Assembly: GCA_022414725.1 (NCBI GenBank)
Contig: CM039464.1
Span: 26,391,566-26,455,565 of the forward strand
DNA from: Microglena sp. YARC
Lineage: Eukaryota > Chlorophyta > Chlorophyceae > Chlamydomonadales > Chlamydomonadaceae
Length of the DNA: 64,000 nucleotides
Direction: 5' to 3'
Below, piece after piece: positions 9,149 to 19,729 of this stretch. The notes beneath the pieces were generated by a model, which was given only the letters and a program-made list of their open reading frames with translations, had not been told where the DNA came from and searched no databases. Position 1 is the first letter of the stretch. Every line of letters starts with the position of its first letter. Both the position numbers and the translations under genes were made by a program.

Positions 9149-11591
9149 TTACAAGAAGTTGTCCTTGCTGCCACCACTGCCCTCCTCCTCGTCATCATCA
9201 GGGAGGAGGTAGTGGCATCCTGCCTCGGCAGCAGCCTTACGCACACTCTCGAACTCCATCTTCAGATCAGGGAACAGGCCCTGCATTTGTGGAAGAAAGT
9301 TAGTAATGCTTTTATTTAATGTTAAAGCCCTTCCTTTCACGGTTGGGCAAGTCCCTTGACCCTATTTGGCCTACCCTTTGACTGTAACATACATACATAC
9401 ATAGTAAGCAAGACTGGCATGTGTTCGGATTCCTGTGCATGATACAAGGTACGACGTGCAATGGACATGTACAAGATTTTTAGTGTAGGTGTGAGATGTT
9501 TAGATGTCCTTGTCATGTGGTAGGTCCTTGTTGTTTGTTGGAAGGTAGATAAGTGACGGGAAGGAGCCGGTTGCAGATAGGAGCTGTGGAAGGCAATGAA
9601 CATTGGAAAGCTGGAGGTGGCAGGATGCAGGATGCAGGTAAAAGGTTAACATGGAATTATAAAGTCGTCGACAGGCCATTGTTGGCCCAAGACAAGCCCG
9701 CTCCGCAACAATGGAAAGTGAACGGAGTTAGTGATCAGTAGAAGGGCGTCAGTGAAGGGTTGGAAGACACCGAGTTGATAGCTTTGGCCACTGTCTTTCT
9801 TTTCCGCTTCGGGCAGCACCTTCTGGATAGCTCCCCCAGCCAGCCACTGGGCTACAATCAATGATTTCAGCAGTGCTATACAACTGAGGATGGCAGCTTC
9901 AAGGAATGCTAGATTGCATACAGTTTGGCTAGGTAGCCAGGAAGGGGAGTTGCCTACAAGCTGCTGATCGCAGCTGACAATAAAAACACTGGCTTTGGTA
10001 TGTGCTTTGGCATATGTCCGTGCAAGGGCTGATCTAGAAGGAGTTGCTTAAGATTTGTTATTTTGATGATGGCGAGATCAGAGAGGGAGTCAGCAACTCA
10101 GATTTCTGGGGAGACAGAAGTAGCCTGGTTGTCCAAAAATTGTGTTTTAAGCACATGCATGAATGCCCTGGCCGGCTATAGAGGATGCAAACACAGTCAT
10201 CAAAGCAGATCATAGCTTAACAGGGTCCCATGTACACAAAGGTTCATGGATCTGGAAATATGTACTTGTGTCATGGGTGCGGAACGCTTATACTCTTTAA
10301 CTTCTGATACCACAGCACCAGACTATAACAAGTTGTAGGCGAATAATTGGCTGAGTGTGCTGCCTACCAGAGCGACAGGTAGCACCGGAATCAGTGCAGC
10401 GGACCGAAGCCAGGGGCCAGTAAGGGCCAGGTTTAAGTGCAGACAACACAACAGACAGACAACCGGACAACGGGGTGACTCTGGGGGCTATCGCCCCCCA
10501 GAAGGGGGGGCTCCGCCCAAACGGTACAGCTCCATGGATGCATGGATATAGGTTATCCCATACGCATCAAGCTACAAACAGCACACACCATATCCACATA
10601 GCCACGGATAGCACAACATTGCTTTTGTTTTTTAATCAGAAGGATTTCGCCACAGAAATACGTCACTGCCTCTGCACACAATTTGGTCGAGTATCACAGC
10701 CAACCATGCCCTGGGAAAATGCAAGCTGCTTCCCAGTACCAACGGCTACGTCAGGACTTGAATTGAGCACATTTAGTATAGATCCAATATCAATACGTTT
10801 GATACCCATGATCACACGCTGACCAGATAGCCCATGACAACAGATAGCAATGCCACCAGAAACAATGCCACAAGCAAGGCCAGGCATGTGTTGGGTTTGT
10901 CAATTCAGAATTCCAAACATTTCTGCCGTTCATGCAGTTTGCACTCCAGGGCAAGCTAAGCCGAGAATCCTGTGCCTATGGATAGACTCACCTCCAAAAC
11001 CTCCCCAGCAGCCAATGCCATCACCAGGTCCTCCGTCTGTACCTTGGTTCGGCCTCCCCAAGCTGCAAAGTTTGTTGCCCCCTTCATAATTCGGAATGCA
11101 CGAGAACTAAAACCTATGTTGGGCTGATATGACTTGGCTTCGAAGCCGTCCACTGAATGCAGAGCCCACATGACCTCATGCCACGCTGAGTACAGATCTA
11201 CCAGACCCAAAGACTTGAGGATGGTGCAGGCTTTGCACTTTTCATACTTCAAAATCCCCAGCAGGAGCATCCAGGAGTGGACTTCATATGTCTCTGAAAT
11301 CTTGGCGAGGTTGAGAGCGTACTGGACCGAATCGCTGGCATACTGACTGATTGAGATATCGTCCAAAGGGGATGGAGCTGCAGATGGCACTGCTTCTAAA
11401 GCTGCGTCTGCGGCTCTTGTCAAGACAGTAGCCCTAGCTGAGACAATCGCACAAGGGCTGATGCTTGTGGGCGAGCTGGTAGGCCATTTGCAAGTGACTC
11501 GGGCTTTCGACTTAGCGACGGAGGCAAAAGCTGATGCAGGCGTGGCTCGGGATGAAGCCACAGACTTCACGAGGCTACATGATTGGATCAT
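9149..11591 (-). CDS. Plastid Clp N-domain protein (ClpT-like)
   Basis: Probable accessory subunit of the chloroplast Clp protease. Exon 1 is 11591-10992: ATG, 200 codons, donor GTGAGT. The last exon is 9280-9149 (44 codons with TAA, acceptor TGCAG). Phases fit (0/0), giving 243 residues if no small exon is hidden in the 1.7-kb intron. Residues 1-75 are Ser/Ala/Arg/Thr-rich with almost no acid, as expected of a transit peptide. Residues ~85-200 carry a Clp N-type helical repeat (YEVHSWMLLLGILKYEKCKA ... GGRTKVQTEDLVMALAAGE). The C-terminus is acidic (LLPDDDEEEGSGG). In-frame codons before this ATG have no ATG. TGTAA, the usual green-algal poly(A) signal, overlaps the stop. ClpT versus another double Clp-N protein is not settled. 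Confidence 0.75.
9855..9995. mobile_element. Diverged MITE of the AGCTTCTAGGCAGCT family
   Basis: Contains GGCAGCTTCAAGGAATGCTAG, TTTGGCTAGGTAGCCAGG and GCTGACAATAAAAACACTG, parallel to the copy at 26633-26832. Lies in the ClpT-like intron. Confidence 0.5.
9996..10990. other. ClpT-like intron, no further feature
   Basis: Short open frames only. A G/C-rich snapback (GGGGGCTATCGCCCCCC) is at about 10482-10500. No additional Clp-like exon was recognised. Confidence 0.4.
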
Positions 11592-12473
11592 TTCACCAAG
11601 CACTGTAAACAATGTTAGAAGCAGGGAATCGAAACTTCACCAACTGCAGATGTTTCAAGAAATAAACTAGGCAAGTTATCGCCTGATCAGTATGAGTCAG
11701 GATCGTACTCGCATGAGCAAGAGCTTGGGCGGATGAGGCAGGCGATGGCCCATGGCCCTCGCGACGGGTAGTAATTAAGGGGGGCTGGGGAGACGGTACA
11801 ATCCAGTACACATCATGCGCAGCAGCCTGAGAGTCGGACTCGACTTCGAGTAGTCAAGTCTGCCCTGAGTCTGCCTGCCATGCGCATTGGAGCCGCGTCA
11901 TAATTGGAAATGTGTAGGTTTCTTCGGGGTTTCTTCGTGCTTTATCAGACGTCGGATAAATCTTCACATACCGGTAGAGATACAGATAAACAGAGGGAGA
12001 AGACGGGGTTTAGATCAGAAGCAGGGGGGTGCTCTTCGAAAGCTTCAAGATCTGATAACATCAGGCTGAAGGACCGTCGGCGAAGACCTTAGGTGCACAA
12101 CTCCACACACTGCCTCACGGGACGGAAGTACGGAACTGGTAACACTTACGCGGGGACTCCGAACTTGGAAGGCGGTATGCAGCCCAAACGACGAGAATCC
12201 TTACATTAAATGCAGGTGACATGTAACCAAGTCCAAGTAAAAGTTGAACACCTTCAACCAAGTCTTGAAGTACTTGCTGACATGACAGCACAGACTGACA
12301 GTGAGCAACAGGGTTGTCTCTGGGGAAAGGAACCAGTGTATGCACGTAGCTGCAGTAAACGAATGCCACAAGAACCAGACTTCACCCTGCCTTAGATCAT
12401 GTTTTCCACCCAGACGGCTTTGGTTGCATTCCGGTGCTGCTCCTAGTACCCTTTGGGGGTGCTACTAGCAGCC

Positions 12474-12490
12474 CCCCCCCCCCCCCCCCC
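12474..12490. repeat. Poly-C tract
   Basis: About 17 consecutive C upstream of the ClpT-like gene, in a gene-free interval (11600-12820) where I recognise nothing else. Confidence 0.85.
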
Positions 12491-12829
12491 AAAGACAGCG
12501 AGGAGCCAAAGACGACAAGCACTTCGAAAGTAGCCACGAAGCCGTATGCAACCTCAACAAAGCGTCGGAAGCTCCCTCCTCTTGGCCGCTACAGATAAGG
12601 TGAGTTAGCCACGATACATACATAAATAAACAAATAAATATCTCTATACATAAGAGATACGGTAGTAAGCCTTATTGATTTAAAATATATTAATTTAAAA
12701 TCTGGATTGAATTATAACTTGGCCCAATTGTCATACTTTGGCGGTTACTTTTCAAAACACATTCTTGGCCATGGCTATACCGGTACCATTTAAACCACAT
12801 TCAATATCCCGATATATGTAAGTAGGATA

Positions 12830-13595
12830 GGGTAGGATAATATGGTTCGCAGCCAACAGCAATGATGAGAATGGCTTGATTCCCTTTACATCCGCCTTAC
12901 ATAAGCAGGATCAGATTCGTTCTATAGCACAGTTTAGAATGGGTTCCCATTGGCTGAACACAGAAAGAATGAGGGTGGTGGATAGAGCACACATCCCTCG
13001 CTCAATGAGACACTGTCAAATGTGTGGGTTCCAAAAACCTGAGGATGAAATGCATATGTTTGAGTGCCCTTTTTATAATGATATTCGCCTCCGCTACCAG
13101 AAGCTGTTTACAGATATTTATAGGCATGTCCATGAGGATACCAACTTAATCGTATGGAATGTGGAATTCTGCGATTCCACATTCAGAACCTTTATGAATG
13201 GAAATGGCACTAAGTCTTTTTGGAGCAACCTAGCCGACTATCTTTCTACTTGTAGAAGAGCAAGACAGGAAGCCCTGGACTGCTTAGTGGCACCGTAATT
13301 TATCATCCCTTTTTTTCTTCTTCTTCTGACTTCTCATTTGTTAGCTTCTTACCTCCGCCACTGTAAGTGGTTGAGATCTGGGTCCGGCTCTAAGGGGTTT
13401 AATACCTACGCCACCAAAACGGTGGTTGGGAGTTTGGTTTGTTTGTCCTCGACACACCCCTGATGTAATGGGTTTTTTTGCTTTGAGGGTGCTTTTTCTT
13501 TTTGTTTAAAGCACAGAGTCTCATACACCCTCGCGGTGTCAAGTAGACTTTAACATGTAATGTAATGTAATGTAATGTAATGTAATGTAATATCC
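12830..13595 (+). pseudogene. LINE 3' end with (TAATG)n tail
   Basis: The open frame 12876-13298 (about 140 codons) encodes FRMGSHWLNTERMR ... CQMCGFQKPEDEMHMFEC, the Cys/His zf-RVT-like terminus of a LINE ORF2. It is followed by about 260 bp of 3' UTR and a tail of TAATG units (about 13553-13590). The frame is open but lacks the upstream RT, so this is a 5'-truncated insertion. A related Cys/His terminus is at 54341-54598 (-). Confidence 0.65.
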
Positions 13596-13882
13596 TCTCT
13601 TCCTCGAATTCGGAGATTTCCAATTTTCTGATTCCCCTCTTTCAAGGTTTTCTTAGTCTATTACTTTTACATTTAAGAAAATATAAGCTAATTTGAGCAT
13701 AAGCTATCGTATAAACCTTTAGCTGTTAATCATAGGCTATCAAACCTGATATATATTAGTAGGACATCCTCTCTTCCTCAAATTCAGAGATTTATAATTT
13801 TCCTTTTTCGAGGGTTTCTTACCGTAGTCTCTATTACTCTTACATTTAAGAAAACATAAGCCACGACATAAGCTCCTTTAAG
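13590..13882. repeat. Tandemly repeated AT-rich host sequence that received the copia insertion
   Basis: ATCCTCTCTTCCTC-AATTC-GAGATTT ... TACATTTAAGAAAA-ATAAGC occurs twice, about 165 bp apart. The continuation CTATC..ATA.ACCTTTAGCTGTTAATC reappears right of the copia element at 18814. Confidence 0.7.
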
Positions 13883-13887
13883 CTATC

Positions 13888-14211
13888 TATCAGCATGTAT
13901 AGCGGTGCTCTCACGCGTTTTATGACTTGGTGACTACTTATGTACTCCCTTAGAACTATCGGCTCTCCTGAGCCAGCTTCCCGTGGGACTGAGTCATCTT
14001 GAGATGACTCAGTGGCAGCTTCCTATCACCTACGTCTCCGGTCTGATCTGTACCCTGTTAGGTTCCTGTCTACCGCCTCCTTTCACCACAGGTGCCCCTT
14101 TATGGGTCTCCTGTGTCTGTAACGTTATCCTTGTCTCCGTGTATAGATTGGTGCGTCTGTTCCGCTGCTTTAATCTACTGTCCACTCTACCGGAGTGATT
14201 TCAAGCTGATA
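13888..14211 (+). repeat. copia 5' LTR
   Basis: 324 bp, TATCAGC...GCTGATA. Differs from the 3' LTR by one base (GGTGCCCC here, GGTTCCCC there). Confidence 0.93.
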
Positions 14212-14248
14212 GGTTACTGGGCTCCTCATCACTACCACTGCTTTGATA

Positions 14249-14572
14249 ATGCAACTTCCGCGAGGGCCTCCTGCCGGCCTTGTGAAACTTACCAAACTAA
14301 ATGGTGTTTCATGGGCTCGTGGGATCCGCAGTGTCATTGTGAGCAATGGATGCGACCGAATCCTCCCGACGGGGGTGCAGGTTCCTCTAGATTGGCTAGA
14401 CGACTGCGCGCCAGCGGCCTCTGCTGCCGGAGAGGAGGATCCTTCCGCCATCGTGGAAGTAACCCCCCCCGGTCATTCCTCCATCTTCTCTTCCTTTTCC
14501 TCCCCTGCCGTCTGTCGCCTCCTCCCGTCTGTCGTAGATGACTGTGACGTGCAGACTCAAGTCGGCGACTAG
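14249..14572 (+). CDS. copia gag-like N-terminal ORF
   Basis: The first ATG after the 5' LTR opens 107 codons. The protein starts MQLPRGPPAGLVKLTKLNGV and contains a hydrophobic/aromatic patch (VPLDWLDDC). Position and size suit a truncated gag; no zinc knuckle is present. The following 14.6-15.5 kb has only short frames with stops. Confidence 0.5.
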   Translation: MQLPRGPPAGLVKLTKLNGVSWARGIRSVIVSNGCDRILPTGVQVPLDWLDDCAPAASAAGEEDPSAIVEVTPPGHSSIFSSFSSPAVCRLLPSVVDDCDVQTQVGD

Positions 14573-15549
14573 CCTGGACATCGGTGGAGATACCCCGTCT
14601 TCATCTGCTCGCGTCCCTGACGTCGCTAACCTTTCTCCGGTGTTTGAGGCTCTGCCTGCATACCGGAGTTTGCCAAGCCGACCAAGCTCCCTGCTGATGT
14701 CTACGTCGTCTGTGCCCCCCCTTTGCTCTGCCCAGCCGACTGTTGGCTACTGGCATGAGCTTGCGCTCTAGTGGCTCTGTGCTACCTTCTGGAGAATTTT
14801 TTCAATCAAGCTGGCGGATCGCCGGCACTGCCGTAGGGTTCGCCAGAGGAGGACGACCTACGCCTGGAGATTCTGGAGGTGGTAGGAAGCAGGGGGGTAT
14901 GGTCAGCACCACTCGGGTGCTGCTCCCTCTACCCCCCAACCGGGTGAGTCGAGCGATAGAGGGGGGGACTTGGGATTGACTGATAATCGACGGCGGGATA
15001 TTAGGACCTTTACATGCCTCGGCTCTGCTCTTCGCATCCTAGCGATAAATTTTCGAATTCTGCCCTTGCGATTTGCGATTTTCTGCCATTGGTGCGATCT
15101 TCTGCACCAGGTGCGACTTGCTGCACTTTCATCCTCGTCTCCTTTTTCCCATACCTCAAATCTCGCCTTCGCCCTAACGCTTCCCCACCTTCTGTGATCC
15201 CAGGTCTCGCAGCGCCGGACTTCGCCCATGCTACAGGCCGAAGTGGACGCCGTCCTGGCCCTAGACCAGCGGCCGTGGAGGATCTTTGGCATGATATCTT
15301 GGTGGATATTTTTCTCTCTTAGGCTCCTTGTGACCCCTGGGTGCGTTCCGTGGTTCGACACAGGTTGCTAACTTTGTTTTCCTGTGCCCCTGGTTCCCCC
15401 CTTAGGTGTATGCCTTAGCTACGTGAGTTTGGGTTTCAAGTGTTTGAGTTCTGATAGGGCTAAGGATTTTTTAGTTAAGTGGTATAGAGGCGTGGTTAGA
15501 ATCGGTTGGGCTGTGCATGCATTATTGATGGTATACATTGCTCAGCAGA

Positions 15550-15860
15550 GTGCGAGTGTGTTATCTACGTAACCGGCTGCCCGATCAGGGTGACAAGACT
15601 CTATACGAGTTGTTCTTTGGGGTTCTACCTGATGTATCGTTATTGCGCGTGTTCGGGTGCCCATGCTATGTTACCTTAGTGAATGGGAAGAAGCGCAATA
15701 AGCTTGACGAAAGGGCGTTATCTGGTAGACTGGTTGGGTATTCTCTGGTGAGTAAGGGTTATTTTGTTTGGGTTCCGAAGATGCGCCAGGTGGTAGAGAG
15801 TCGTGATGTGCTCTTCTATGAACAGTTTAGCTATAACTGTATCCCTGGGCTCTTTCCCTA
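15550..15860 (+). pseudogene. copia integrase C-terminal fragment
   Basis: Encodes YLRNRLPDQGDKTLYELFFG, LRVFGCPCYV, KRNKLDERA, GRLVGYS and SKGYFVWVPK, the standard post-core segment of copia integrase. The catalytic DDE core upstream is absent or unreadable. Confidence 0.85.
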
Positions 15861-16160
15861 TGATGGATCTCAGTATTTTTCTCGCACCCCTGCCGCTATC
15901 ATCGGTAAAGGGCTTGATACTACTGACAATGTCCTGGGCCCTTTACCAACCCCGATTGTTGACCGCTTTACTGGTCATGGGATGACGATGCGTCCCAGGC
16001 CAGGTAATGATGGTGCTGTATCGCGTGCGGCGGCATTGGCCAGGGGGAGTCTGATGTTCCTTCAAGCTCTAATTTATTCGAATCTCAGGGGGTCGCCGGG
16101 CCTTCCTCTGCGCCACATTTCGTCGGTGAAGTCGTAGGATTAGGACAGCCTCGGGTCATA

Positions 16161-18125
16161 GTGGAACCTAGTACAGGTCCACTGCCCACTAGTCGCCACC
16201 CCCCGTCCACCTATTCGGATAGCTCGCGGGAGTTGTTGATCACTTCACCCCCTGCTATACCTGGTGGTTTATACCGGACCAGGCATTGCGACGATGTGGC
16301 CGTCACAGATGATGTGAGTGATGACCTCGAACACTGGTCCGGGTCAGATACTGCGTATGGCTGGGGTGTTCCAGTGTACCCAGGCTTTGACGATTTAGAG
16401 GCAAAGGAGGCCGGCCTTGTTCAACCACGCATGAGTGCTGCGCTGGGGGCTTTATTACCGGTTACTGCTGATACTGCTGATATCCCCGCTGCCCATGTAC
16501 AAGTACACTGCTTGTACGTGGGGGCTTTTATTTCTACCTCTACTGAACTCTCTTATAAAGCTGCAATGTTACCTACCAACCCAGACAGAGATCTCTGGCT
16601 GCAGGCTATGAAGGATGAGATGGCCTCCCTCCATGCTCATGGCACTTGGGTCCTCACTCCACAGCCTCCTAGGCAGAGGATTCTATCTGACAGATGGTTA
16701 TTTGTCAAGAAACATGGGGCTGATGGTTCTTTGCGTTTTAAAGCTCGTTTTGTAGTTCGTGGTTTTCTGCAACCACCTGGGCTGGACTACCATGATGTAT
16801 ATGCCCCCGTCTCCTCTAAAGCAGGTCTTCGTGTGCTCCTTGCCGCATCACTCATAGAAAAATGCTTGTGAGGCAGCTGGACATCAAGACTGCATTCTTG
16901 AATGCCAAGCTGGAACCTGGTCTGGACCTGTTCTGCTACCAGCCTGAGGGCTTTCATGAACTTGGTCCTGACAATGTTCCCCTTGTGTGCAAGCTAATTA
17001 AATCTCTTTATGGTTCGAAGCAGGCACCCAGGGCTTGGAGCAAAGATGTAAAGCAGGTTTTGGTTGCCCACGGTTTTACCATGTGCAAAGCTAAACCTGC
17101 TTTGTATTTCAGGAGGGATTCTACTGGTGGGTGGAGCTATGTTCTGACCTATGTGGATGACTTTATCTGTGCTTTTAGTGAGCTGCATAGGTATGCCTTG
17201 CTGATCAAGGCTATGGAAGCAGCTGGGTGGGAAGTCAAGGAATTTGGTGTACCTGTCCAGTTCCTTTCATTGGACATGACTTGTACACTTGATTCTGACG
17301 GCAGGTGTGTTAAGATCGACCTCTCCCAGCACTCCTACATTGTTGAGCTGGTGGAGCAGTTTGGTCTCACTGCTGCTACCAAGCCCAAGTTTTCAGTTCC
17401 CATGTCCAAGTGCACTGTCACTGATCCTCCTGGAGAACCTCTGGCCTCTAATAGCCAGTACCTCTCTCTTGTGGGGGCTCTGCTGTACCTGGCTACCAGC
17501 ACAAGGCCTGATATTTCTTTTGCTGTTAGCTACCTGTCCAGGTTTTCTGCTCAACTCACTGCCCCCCTGTGGGCTGCAGCCAAGCGCTTGCTTTTGTATT
17601 TGAGAGAACATTCCCATCTGGGCCTCACTTACACTCACAGCCCTGGTTTCTCTTTTACTGTCTTTAGTGACTCATCCTTTGCTGATGATGGGTCTGACAG
17701 GAGATCTCAGACTGGCTATGCTGTGCTCGCTGGAGGCTGCCTTGTGAACTGGATGAGCAAAAGGCAACCCACTGTTGCTGTTAGCTCCAGTGAGGCTGAG
17801 TATCAGGCCCTGTCTCAGACTGCCAGGGAGGTGCAATGGTTGAAAAAGTTGAGAATTGATCTAGGGCTGCCTTGTGACCTGGTCACCATTCAGGGTGACA
17901 ACTTGGGGTCCTTGAGCTGGGCCAATGACTGTCAGCTGCTCCCTCGCAACAAGCACATTGATGTCATCCATCACTATATCCAGGAGCTGGTGGAGGATGG
18001 CCAGGTGGATGTTGCCTATGTTAACACTAAGGACAACTGTGCTGACCCTTCACCAAGCCCCTTGATCCTATGGTGTTCTGGCGTTTCATTCGCATGTTTG
18101 GAATGACTGCTTCTCCTTAAACCAA
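16161..18125 (+). pseudogene. copia reverse transcriptase and RNase H, frameshifted
   Basis: 16161-16871 gives the RT start (LWLQAMKDEMASL ... ARFVVRGFLQPPGLDYHDVYAPV). The frame breaks in an A run near 16858-16863. The second frame, to 18106, holds LDIKTAFLNA, GSKQAPRAW, the catalytic LTYVDDF (about 17147-17167), RNase H and SSSEAEYQALS. Another single-base shift near 18045 displaces the ADxFTKPL terminus. All expected RT and RNase H motifs are visible, but not in one frame. Confidence 0.9.
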
Positions 18126-18489
18126 ATTTTTGGGTACATGTATTCTAGAATTTTGGTTACATGTATTCTGGAATTTTTGGTTACATTTAGAGTTTCTTTA
18201 AGTTATCATTGATTGGCATTAGGTTCCTATTCCCGGATCGGGTTTTCTATACCGTTGTTACCCGACTTTGATATTTAGTTGTCCTCTTATATCCACTTGG
18301 CAAATTTTGATTCTTTGCCTTGCTTCATACCTTCCCTTACACCCTTCGGGTTTCATTTGAAGTTTCTCTCGATTTTTATTTTTCGGAGTTCTTTGATTTT
18401 TTTTTTTTTAATTTGTTACATATAGTTCTATGTCACCAGTGCCATAGGTGGAGTAGTACTATTGTATGTCACCTGTGTCATAGGTGGAG

Positions 18490-18813
18490 TATCAGCATGT
18501 ATAGCGGTGCTCTCACGCGTTTTATGACTTGGTGACTACTTATGTACTCCCTTAGAACTATCGGCTCTCCTGAGCCAGCTTCCCGTGGGACTGAGTCATC
18601 TTGAGATGACTCAGTGGCAGCTTCCTATCACCTACGTCTCCGGTCTGATCTGTACCCTGTTAGGTTCCTGTCTACCGCCTCCTTTCACCACAGGTTCCCC
18701 TTTATGGGTCTCCTGTGTCTGTAACGTTATCCTTGTCTCCGTGTATAGATTGGTGCGTCTGTTCCGCTGCTTTAATCTACTGTCCACTCTACCGGAGTGA
18801 TTTCAAGCTGATA
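18490..18813 (+). repeat. copia 3' LTR
   Basis: 324 bp, near-identical to the 5' LTR and followed by the target duplicate CTATC. Confidence 0.93.
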
Positions 18814-18841
18814 CTATCTTATAGACCTTTAGCTGTTAATC

Positions 18842-18889
18842 GGCAAGCAGCTAAATTGCTGGCTGAAGCTATGTAACCTAGTTCAAGTT
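18842..18889 (+). mobile_element. Truncated SINE insertion with 11-bp target duplication
   Basis: 48 bp GGCAAGCAGCTAAATTGCTG...GTTCAAGTT flanked by the perfect repeat AGCTGTTAATC (18831-18841 and 18890-18900). It interrupts sequence that is continuous in the tandem copy at 13695-13760, so the empty site is visible inside the window. A 5' truncation with a long target duplication indicates LINE-driven retroposition. Another diverged copy is at 18978-19012. Confidence 0.8.
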
Positions 18890-19384
18890 AGCTGTTAATC
18901 ATAGACTATCAAACCCGATGTATATTAGTAGGATATATCCCATCAATTTCCTGGTAATCACTTTTTTTACTGCCAAAGACGGCGAGCGGCCAAATTGCTG
19001 GCTGAAGCCGAGCTGACAAAGTCTGGTGGACAACTGGACGGAAATCAAGAGACTGTCAGAAGATAGTTAACACGCAGAACACAAAATTCGGGAGGGTAGA
19101 AAATAAATATCACACAGTATACCATGTCACAAAACCATTAATATCACACATCGTAGCAACAATTAATGGTTGCGCAAACAATTTGTTCGCGACGTTCAGG
19201 TTTCCACACCAGGACTCTGAGGATTAGGGTTGTCGATATCGTTCTGGTTCCAAAATCATCGGCAATGCATCATATGATATATATGCCGTATATCTACGAT
19301 ATCGTACTTGACAAGCCTACCCAGGATGAATGGAATGAATGAATAAAGAATCTGGCAAAGCACAAAATAATAAGGTCCTGATAC

Positions 19385-19729
19385 ACTGTTGCAATTGGCA
19401 ACAGAGCCCCAGGAGGCACTTCTTTGCGAGAAGCAAGCGCATACTACTTTGTCAGTAGCATGCATGTACAGCGTGGGCACCAGATCAGCGTCGTGCCAGA
19501 TCAGCATGTTTGTACAGCGTGGGCACCAGATCAGTGCAGCAACGGAATCTGCCTATACACATGATGCATGTGTGCACGTATCAGACGCTGCGTGTATGTG
19601 CAGAGCCTACTATGTGCTTAGTGCCTATGTGCCTTATATATCCATGTGCTGCACTAGGATGGCTTTATACATAAAAGTACAGAGAGCTGCACTAGGATAG
19701 CTTTATACGTTGAAGGACAAGGAGCTGCA
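19385..19729 (-). repeat. Tandem copies of the RING-CH gene's C-terminal end and 3' UTR
   Basis: CCATCCTAGTGCAGC, which contains the stop codon context, recurs about every 55 bp at 19655-19735. GTGGGCACCAGATCAG is duplicated at about 19470-19490 and 19520-19540. All lie downstream of the stop at 19730. Confidence 0.65.

Larger units (their letters stand above)
13883..18818 (+). mobile_element. Ty1/copia LTR retrotransposon with 5-bp target duplication
   Basis: The element spans 13888-18813 between direct repeats CTATC (13883-13887 and 18814-18818). LTRs begin TATCAGC and end GCTGATA, a perfect inverted terminus, and are both 324 bp with one mismatch by eye. A purine stretch AGGTGGAG directly precedes the 3' LTR. 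Internal order is gag-like, integrase C-terminal part, RT, RNase H, which is copia order. No complete aspartic protease or integrase core was recognised, and pol carries frameshifts. It is a recent insertion that cannot now encode a full polyprotein. Confidence 0.93.

Noticed and set aside
9646..9861. Middle exon of the ClpT-like gene
   Set aside because: The frame overlaps a MITE-like repeat (GTGGCTGGCTGGGGGAGCT) and is not needed for phase between the two accepted exons.
14903..15361. 152-codon minus-strand ORF inside the copia element
   Set aside because: Antisense to the retrotransposon interior, no domain, no promoter signal.
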